Shown here in pieces: positions 60,001-64,000 of a DNA stretch of 64,000 bases. The DNA is taken from positions 22,227,964 to 22,291,963 of the forward strand of contig NC_134958.1 of the NCBI RefSeq assembly GCF_965638725.1, read 5' to 3'. A program made the position numbers and the translations under genes. How positions within the stretch are numbered: the first letter of the stretch is position 1; the number at the start of each line of letters is the position of its first letter. This stretch comes from Aptenodytes patagonicus. Taxonomy: Eukaryota; Chordata; Aves; Sphenisciformes; Spheniscidae. Under the pieces are notes generated by a model that did no database searches, was not told the origin of the DNA, and saw only the letters and a program-made list of their open reading frames with translations.

Positions 60001-63000
60001 GGGGCCCTGAGCAACGACAAGCTTTTGAACAAATTAAACGGGAGATAGTTCATGCAGTAGCCCTGGGGCCAGTCCGGGCAGGGCAAGATGTAAAAAATGT
60101 GCTCTATACCGCAGCCGGGGAGAATGGCCCTACCTGGAGCCTCTGGCAGAAAGCACCAGGGGAGACTCGAGGTCGACCCCTAGGGTTTTGGAGTCGGGGA
60201 TACAGAGGATCCGAGGCCCGCTATACTCCAACTGAAAAAGAGATATTAGCAGCATATGAAGGGGTTCGAGCTGCTTCAGAAGTGATCGGCACTGAAGCAC
60301 AGCTCCTCCTGGCACCCCGACTGCCGGTGCTGGGCTGGATGTTCAGAGGGAGGGTCCCCTGTACACATCATGCAACTGATGCTACATGGAGTAAGTGGGT
60401 CGCACTAATCACACAACGGGCTCGAATAGGAAACCCCAGTCGCCCAGGAATTCTGGAAGTGATCATGGATTGGCCAGAGGGCAAAGATTTTGGAATATTG
60501 CCAGAGGAGGAGGTAACGCGTGCTGAAGAGGCCCCAATGTATAATGAACTACCAGAAAATGAGAAGCAATATGCCCTGTTCACTGATGGGTCCTGTCGTC
60601 TTGTGGGAAAGCATCGGAGGTGGAAAGCTGCTGTATGGAGTCCTATGCGACAAGTTGTAGAAACGGCTGAAGGAGAAGGTGAATCAAGCCAATTTGCAGA
60701 AGTAAAGGCCATCCAGTTGGCTTTAGACATTGCTGATCGAGAAAAGTGGCCAGTGCTCTATCTCTATACTGACTCATGGATGGTGGCAAATGCCCTGTGG
60801 GGGTGGTTGCAGCAATGGAAGCAGAGCAACTGGCAGCGCAGAGGCAAACCCATCTGGGCTGCCGCATTGTGGCAAGATATTGCTGCCCGGGTGGAGAACC
60901 TGGTTGTAAAAGTCCGTCACGTAGATGCTCACGTACCCAAGAGTCGGGCCACTGAAGAACATCAAAACAACCAGCAGGTGGATCAGGCTGCTAAGATTGA
61001 AGTGGCTCAGGTGGATCTGGACTGGCAACATAAAGGTGAATTATTTCTAGCTCGGTGGGCCCATGACACCTCAGGTCACCAAGGAAGAGATGCAACATAC
61101 AGATGGGCTCGTGATCGAGGGGTGGACTTGACCATGGACACTATAGCCCAGGTTATCCATGAATGCGAAACATGTGCTGCAATCAAGCAAGCCAAACGGT
61201 TAAAGCCTTTTTGGTATGGAGGACGATGGTTGAAATATAAATATGGGGAGGCCTGGCAGATCGATTATATCACACTCCCACAAACCCGCCAAGGCAAGCG
61301 CCACGTGCTTACAATGGTGGAGGCAACCACCGGATGGCTGGAAACATATCCCGTACCCCATGCCACTGCCCGGAACACTATCCTGGGCCTTGAAAAGCAA
61401 GTCCTATGGCGACATGGCACCCCAGAAAGAATTGAGTCAGACAATGGGACTCATTTCCGAAACAACCTCATAGACACCTGGGCCAAAGAGCACGGCATTG
61501 AGTGGGTGTATCACATCCCCTATCATGCACCAGCTTCTGGGAAAATTGAACGATACAATGGACTGTTAAAGACTACGCTGAGAGCAATGGGTGGTGGGAC
61601 GTTCAAACATTGGGATACGCATTTAGCAAAGGCCACCTGGTTAGTCAACACTCGGGGATCTGCCAATCGAGCAGGCCCTGCCCAGTCAGAACTTTTACGT
61701 ACTGTAGATGGGAATAAAGTCCCTGTAGTGCACATAAAAAATATGCTGGGGAAGACAGTCTGGGTTATTCCTGCCTCGGGCAGAGGCAGACCCATCCGTG
61801 GGATTGCTTTTGCTCAAGGACCTGGGTGCACTTGGTGGATAATGCGGAAGGATGGGGAAGTCCGATGTGTGCCTCAAGGGGATTTGATTTTGGGTGAGAA
61901 TAGCCAATGATCTGAATTATGTGATGTTAAGTACTAATTATAGTTATAATAGTTATACTAATAATACACAGATATACTAATAATACTAATAATATTATAT
62001 GCCATACTAATGTTATTATAATAAGAATCACCCAGATTAATGAAGAATAACTTCAGTGAAACCAAGCAAAGCACAGTGATGATGGTACCAGAACTGACTT
62101 CAACCTGAAACAATCCAACACCACATACCATCTCCATTTTTTCCTGCCCTGAAAGGTTATTATGACAGATGGAGCCTGAAGTCATGGACTAAATGAACTC
62201 ACCGAACATTTTAGAGGGATGGCCCACAGATGAAGGGAATGATATCTGTGTATGTGTGTATATATATATATATATAAAAGGGGGTGGTGATTAATGAAAA
62301 TGTACTGGAAAATGTGAGACTTGAGCATGATGCAAATGGTATAGAATAAGGGGTGGATATTGTCCTGGTTTCGGCAGGGATAGAGTTAATTTTCCTTTCT
62401 AGTAGCTGGTACAGTGTTTTGGATTTAGGATGAGAACAAAGTTGATAACACACCGGTGTTTTAGTTGTTGCTAGGTAATGCTTACACTAGCCAAGGACTT
62501 TTCAGCTTCCCATGCTCTACTGACTGAGGAGGCTGGAGGTGCACAAGAAGCTGGGAGGGGGCACAGCCAAACTGGCCAAAGGGACATTCCATACCATGTG
62601 ACGTCATGCTCAGTACATAAACTGGGGAAAGCTGGCCGGGGGGGCCGCTGCTCGGGGACTGGCTGGGCATCGGTCAGCGGGTGGTGAGCAATTGTGCTGT
62701 GCATCACTTGTTTTGTGTATTATTATTATTATTATCATATTATTATTATCATTTTATTTCAATTATTAAACTGTTTTTATCTCAACCCACGAGTCTTTCT
62801 AACTTGTGCTCTTCCAATTCTCTCCCCCATCCCACCGGGTGGGGGGGAGTGAGCGAGCGGCTGCGTGGTGCTTAATTGCTGACTGAGATTAAACCACGAC
62901 ACCACCCCAGCCTGGGGGTCTAGTCCTGGGCAGGTGACACCTTGATGTCACTTCAAGGAGGTGGTGAGAAAGCAACCTCCAACCCTGGGCCACACCAGCC

Positions 63001-63758
63001 TCCCTCCACCCAGGCGGCGGGACACATACCTTTGGCGACTGGGGACAATCCACCTTCTGCCAGATGTGGACCACGCAGTGGCACCAGGAGAGCAGGCAGC
63101 CCACGAGGTAGCTGACCCTGTGCCGGACAGTGGCACAGGCGATCAGGGGGTAGTAGAAGGCAGGGTAGTAGAGCAAAGCCAGGATCTTCCAGTACTCTAG
63201 ATGGGATGGTGGGAAGAGGGGAGGGAGAGCAAAATGGGGAAGAGAAGGCAGTGCTCTCAGTATGGACCAGAGTGAACAGGCTGCTCAAGGGATGCCACCC
63301 AAAGCTGCACAGCTCCTGGGTGGGGAGGAGCGTGGTGCCCGTGGGCCAGGAGGGTGTTCGCCTTACCCCGTGTGCTCTGGGACGAGTGGGCGATGAGCGG
63401 CAGAGGGTCCCTGTCCAAGACCAGCACGCACAGGGAGGAGAACAGGATGCCGAACACCGCAGCCACCAGCCCTCGGTTGCCTTCCTCCTCCAGAAAGTTG
63501 GCCGGGCTGCAAGACAAGGAAGGGATGAGCCTGACATCAGATCATGGGCACCCTGTCCCCACCATCTTCTGCCCCAGAGCTGGTTTATCCCATGCTGCAC
63601 CTCAGCATCCCTCCACCTGCTTGGCTGCAGGGTGACAGGGACCCTGGGGACTGGGGTGCAGGGCCAGGGTACCTGAGCAGTCCCGGGACACCATTCCAGC
63701 AGCGCCGGTGGAGACGCCTGCGTTTCACGAGCAAGGACAAGCCCACGAGCACAGCCAG
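48024..63758 (-). CDS. STRA6: Receptor for retinol uptake STRA6 (5' exons beyond window)
   Basis: Fifteen exons, all phase-consistent: 63758-63673, 63506-63367, 63196-63030, 55525-55400, 54550-54483, 54346-54270, 53523-53462, 53187-53007, 52117-52042, 51971-51838, 50624-50507, 50310-50209, 49379-49216, 48680-48543, 48202-48024. They encode 605 residues, from the first membrane segment ([15 protein letters not shown]) to the stop. Human STRA6 is 667 residues, so about 60 N-terminal residues lie to the right. Landmarks: [70 protein letters not shown]. The terminal exon keeps [16 protein letters not shown], whose tyrosine matches human Y643, the SH2-docking residue reported for STRA6 signalling. 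STRA6 binds plasma retinol-binding protein and moves retinol across the membrane. The third-to-fourth exon intron holds a whole retrovirus. Confidence 0.95.
50790..50945. promoter_or_regulatory. STRA6: Candidate conserved noncoding element in a STRA6 intron
   Basis: AT-rich unique segment with TTTAATTACAAG, CCTTTCTTATCA, a TGCCTCATCA (AP-1/MAF-like) and AATCATAAATCACA. It lies between exons 50624-50507 and 51971-51838. Enhancer function is only inferred from composition. Confidence 0.3.
55562..56102 (+). repeat. 5' LTR
   Basis: 541 bp, TG...CA ends. It contains a TTATTATTATTATTATCA microsatellite-like run and CATTTTATTTCAATTATTAAA, near where a U3/R poly(A) region would lie. Confidence 0.93.
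56111..56128 (+). promoter_or_regulatory. Retroviral primer-binding site, tRNA-Lys type
   Basis: Eighteen bases starting TGGCGCCCAACGTGGGG, eight bases after the 5' LTR, complementary to the 3' end of tRNA-Lys1,2. Confidence 0.85.
56193..58724 (+). CDS. Retroviral gag-position polyprotein (fossil)
   Basis: 843 codons. The N-terminal ~150 residues contain several long hydrophobic segments and N-glycosylation sequons, unusual for Gag. A Thr/Pro/Ala tandem-repeat section follows (DNA 56941-57510), then a Glu-rich acidic stretch and a helical region ([13 protein letters not shown] ... WMWRKFIRS-like blocks) that I take as capsid. A predicted coiled coil near the end contains [17 protein letters not shown]. 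No zinc knuckle was noticed. Confidence 0.7.
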   Translation: MRVTMLVSLFSILICIICIALFFLLYMLKIGVGFCSLLWSAVNSNVSLVRFVFRTLTLTFLWYVNFAMKPLLYHGYHIVETTSNCSNFSESFFTEEIQNGSVTTFFYDVSSFITVIFQYFEHPWAVKILLLILLGNIVSVLSKVGKQFKNIIQRSAPRLNNYEWQGVWDKMGKYLGQWAPPVFWNFTPEQVQNPEKLVEYLEKVCCHPGNSREMQLIATCWGLAHAYRALFNTIQYPQREEKVSGSDSKTTRTAATQTRATGRAATQTRATRTTATPTPATGSAATQTPTTGPVATPTPATGPAATPTPATCTAATPTPATGPAATPTPATCTAATPTPATGSAATQTPATGPAATQTPATGPAATPTPATGPAATQTPVTCTCTAATPTPATCTAATPTPATCTAATPTPATGPAATQTPVTCTCTAATPTPATRPVAEPKNEPVPVSVAPVHKKKSWKRKSARLVREEEASSKREPEEEVYETDDPREGPSREREEESRPLIGEEEEEELINETVTTRSLSLSELRDIRKDFSRRPGEHIVTWLLRCWDNGASSLELEGREAKQLGSLSREGGIDKAIGKGTRILSLWRRLLSSVKERYPFKEDVICRPSKWATMEKGIQFLRELAVLEVIYDDLNNEQLSKDPDEVKCTRPMWRKFIRSAPSSYANSLAVITWKDGEEQTVDELASQLRQYEESLSSSIVSAVEKLSEKLSREIQQLREDRSYSSPIRTSISAIRSKRSFAQEREYKGYTPRGTLWFYLRDHGEDMRKWDGKPTAALGARVRELQGKTITERGSSRKIAAPVSSGQFPRESRRADLTLDLNKETSDSYVQEMRNEYCDED
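56941..57510 (+). repeat. Tandem 30-bp coding repeat in the retroviral gag
   Basis: About 19 copies of a 30-base unit reading roughly CCGGCGACAGGCCCTGCGGC plus CACTCCAACC, encoding [10 protein letters not shown]-type decapeptides with Gln/Pro and Gly/Cys variants. All frames stay open across it. Confidence 0.9.
58779..61910 (+). CDS. Retroviral pol: protease, reverse transcriptase, RNase H, integrase (fossil)
   Basis: Protease with [11 protein letters not shown] near the start; reverse transcriptase with [15 protein letters not shown] and YIDDIIVWG; RNase H with FTDGS, an [10 protein letters not shown] helix and YTDSW; integrase with an HHCC zinc site (HDTSGHQG ... CETC) and a catalytic core (WQIDYI ... 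ESDNGTHF ... GKIERYNG). It follows gag closely, so expression as a gag-pol fusion by the usual retroviral recoding is expected. Confidence 0.93.
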   Translation: MWIRWPGTSDPQKYKALVDTGAQCTLMPSRYIGTEPIYISGVTGGSQQLSVLEAEVSLTGNGWQKHPIVTGPDAPCILGIDYLRRGYFKDPKGYRWAFGIAALETEEIKQLSTLPGLSEDPSVVGLLKVEDQQVPIATTTVHRRQYRTNRDSLIPIHELIRRLESQGVISKTHSPFNSPIWPVRKSNGEWRLTVDYRGLNEVTPPLSAAVPDMLELQYELESKAAKWYATIDIANAFFSIPLAAECRPQFAFTWRGVQYTWNRLPQGWKHSPTICHGLIQTALEQGGAPEHLQYIDDIIVWGNTAEEVFEKGKEIVQILLKAGFAIKQSKVKGPAQEIQFLGIKWQDGRRQIPIDVINKITAMSPPTSKKETQAFLGVVGFWRMHIPNYSLIVNPLYQVTRKKNDFKWGPEQRQAFEQIKREIVHAVALGPVRAGQDVKNVLYTAAGENGPTWSLWQKAPGETRGRPLGFWSRGYRGSEARYTPTEKEILAAYEGVRAASEVIGTEAQLLLAPRLPVLGWMFRGRVPCTHHATDATWSKWVALITQRARIGNPSRPGILEVIMDWPEGKDFGILPEEEVTRAEEAPMYNELPENEKQYALFTDGSCRLVGKHRRWKAAVWSPMRQVVETAEGEGESSQFAEVKAIQLALDIADREKWPVLYLYTDSWMVANALWGWLQQWKQSNWQRRGKPIWAAALWQDIAARVENLVVKVRHVDAHVPKSRATEEHQNNQQVDQAAKIEVAQVDLDWQHKGELFLARWAHDTSGHQGRDATYRWARDRGVDLTMDTIAQVIHECETCAAIKQAKRLKPFWYGGRWLKYKYGEAWQIDYITLPQTRQGKRHVLTMVEATTGWLETYPVPHATARNTILGLEKQVLWRHGTPERIESDNGTHFRNNLIDTWAKEHGIEWVYHIPYHAPASGKIERYNGLLKTTLRAMGGGTFKHWDTHLAKATWLVNTRGSANRAGPAQSELLRTVDGNKVPVVHIKNMLGKTVWVIPASGRGRPIRGIAFAQGPGCTWWIMRKDGEVRCVPQGDLILGENSQ
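61911..62360 (+). other. Retroviral noncoding region between pol and 3' LTR
   Basis: 450 bp, AT-rich, with a (TA)n run near 62261-62276 and a short purine-rich stretch just before the LTR. No envelope-like sequence seen. Confidence 0.7.
62361..62901 (+). repeat. 3' LTR
   Basis: 541 bp, same length as the 5' LTR and, as far as read by eye, the same sequence. Confidence 0.93.
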
Positions 63759-64000
63759 CTGCCAGAAACACAATCGAGGGAGCAATAAATACATGGGGGT
63801 GTCTGGGTGGGGGGCTCGGACATGCTGCTATGTGACGGGGCCTCCACGGAGACACCGTCTCCATCCAAAACCCTAAATCCAGCCATGGCTGAAGCAGGGA
63901 CGGGCACTTCTCAACTTGCTCTGATGAGTTACAGGCTCTAAGCGCCTCAGAGGGACCACGCTGGGAAAAAATAAAAATAAATCAAAGCCTTCCATTGACT
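63759..64000 (-). other. STRA6: STRA6 intron at the window edge
   Basis: Upstream of the exon beginning at 63758 (acceptor TTTCTGGCAG). I see no further STRA6 exon here; the N-terminal exons must lie beyond 64000. Confidence 0.6.

Larger units (their letters stand above)
55562..62901 (+). mobile_element. Endogenous retrovirus, full-length, ERVL-like, no env seen
   Basis: Fossil element of 7,340 bp: LTR (55562-56102), primer-binding site, gag, pol, 450 bp noncoding, LTR (62361-62901). The two 541-bp LTRs look identical by eye, so it is very young. It looks whole for gag and pol, with no obvious breaks. The absence of env fits ERVL-type elements. The primer-binding site matches tRNA-Lys, which is shared with spumaviruses and others, so the class is given with caution. 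It lies in a STRA6 intron, antisense to the host gene. Confidence 0.92.
55557..62906 (+). repeat. 5-bp target-site duplication CCACC flanking the retrovirus
   Basis: CCACC at 55557-55561 and again at 62902-62906, directly abutting the TG and CA termini of the element. This shows integrase-mediated insertion and an undisturbed integration site. Confidence 0.85.

Noticed and set aside
61911-62360. Possible env gene in the retrovirus
   Set aside because: Only 450 bp, AT-rich, with no sizeable open frame or envelope-like feature.

Overview
This is vertebrate, almost certainly avian, genomic DNA. The grounds are spliced genes with GT-AG introns, CR1 LINE 3' ends, a TGTCCTGG-type bird retroviral LTR, GC-rich and repeat-poor intergenic sequence, and a gene order matching human 15q24 (STOML1, PML, ISLR2, ISLR, STRA6). 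The GC richness and short introns suggest a microchromosome. Layout: 1-9.4 kb, minus strand, a PML-like gene (copy A) running off the left edge. 9.7-10.7 kb, a CR1 LINE fragment. 11.5-17.0 kb, STOML1 on the minus strand, complete, with a solo LTR in its last intron. 18.4-26.9 kb, PML on the plus strand (copy B), complete, divergent from STOML1 as in mammals. 27-32.5 kb, intergenic DNA and a GC-rich island. 33.1-36.5 kb, ISLR2. 36.7-41.8 kb, AT-rich low-complexity DNA, candidate conserved noncoding DNA and a second GC-rich island. 41.8-44.5 kb, ISLR. 47.2-64 kb, STRA6 on the minus strand (5' exons lie beyond the window), with a young, apparently whole endogenous retrovirus at 55.6-62.9 kb in one intron, antisense to STRA6. 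The most striking content is the pair of inverted PML genes around STOML1. Their RING exons and introns have diverged, but the 578-bp B-box2/coiled-coil exon differs at only three bases. Identity stops within a few bases of both splice sites, which points to recent gene conversion or to an assembly artefact. The copies look complementary: A keeps a basic nuclear-localisation cluster and the first acidic residue of the exonuclease-like fold, while B keeps a perfect SUMO-acceptor consensus. Copy A also carries an alternative polyadenylated terminal exon for a coiled-coil and Arg/Lys-rich tail that I do not see in copy B. Roles inferred from families: PML proteins scaffold nuclear bodies, STOML1 is a membrane SPFH/SCP2 protein, ISLR2 and ISLR are paired LRR-Ig surface proteins (one transmembrane, one probably GPI-anchored), and STRA6 is the retinol-binding-protein receptor. 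Exon limits were read by eye from splice sites and phase; all listed introns are phase-consistent.
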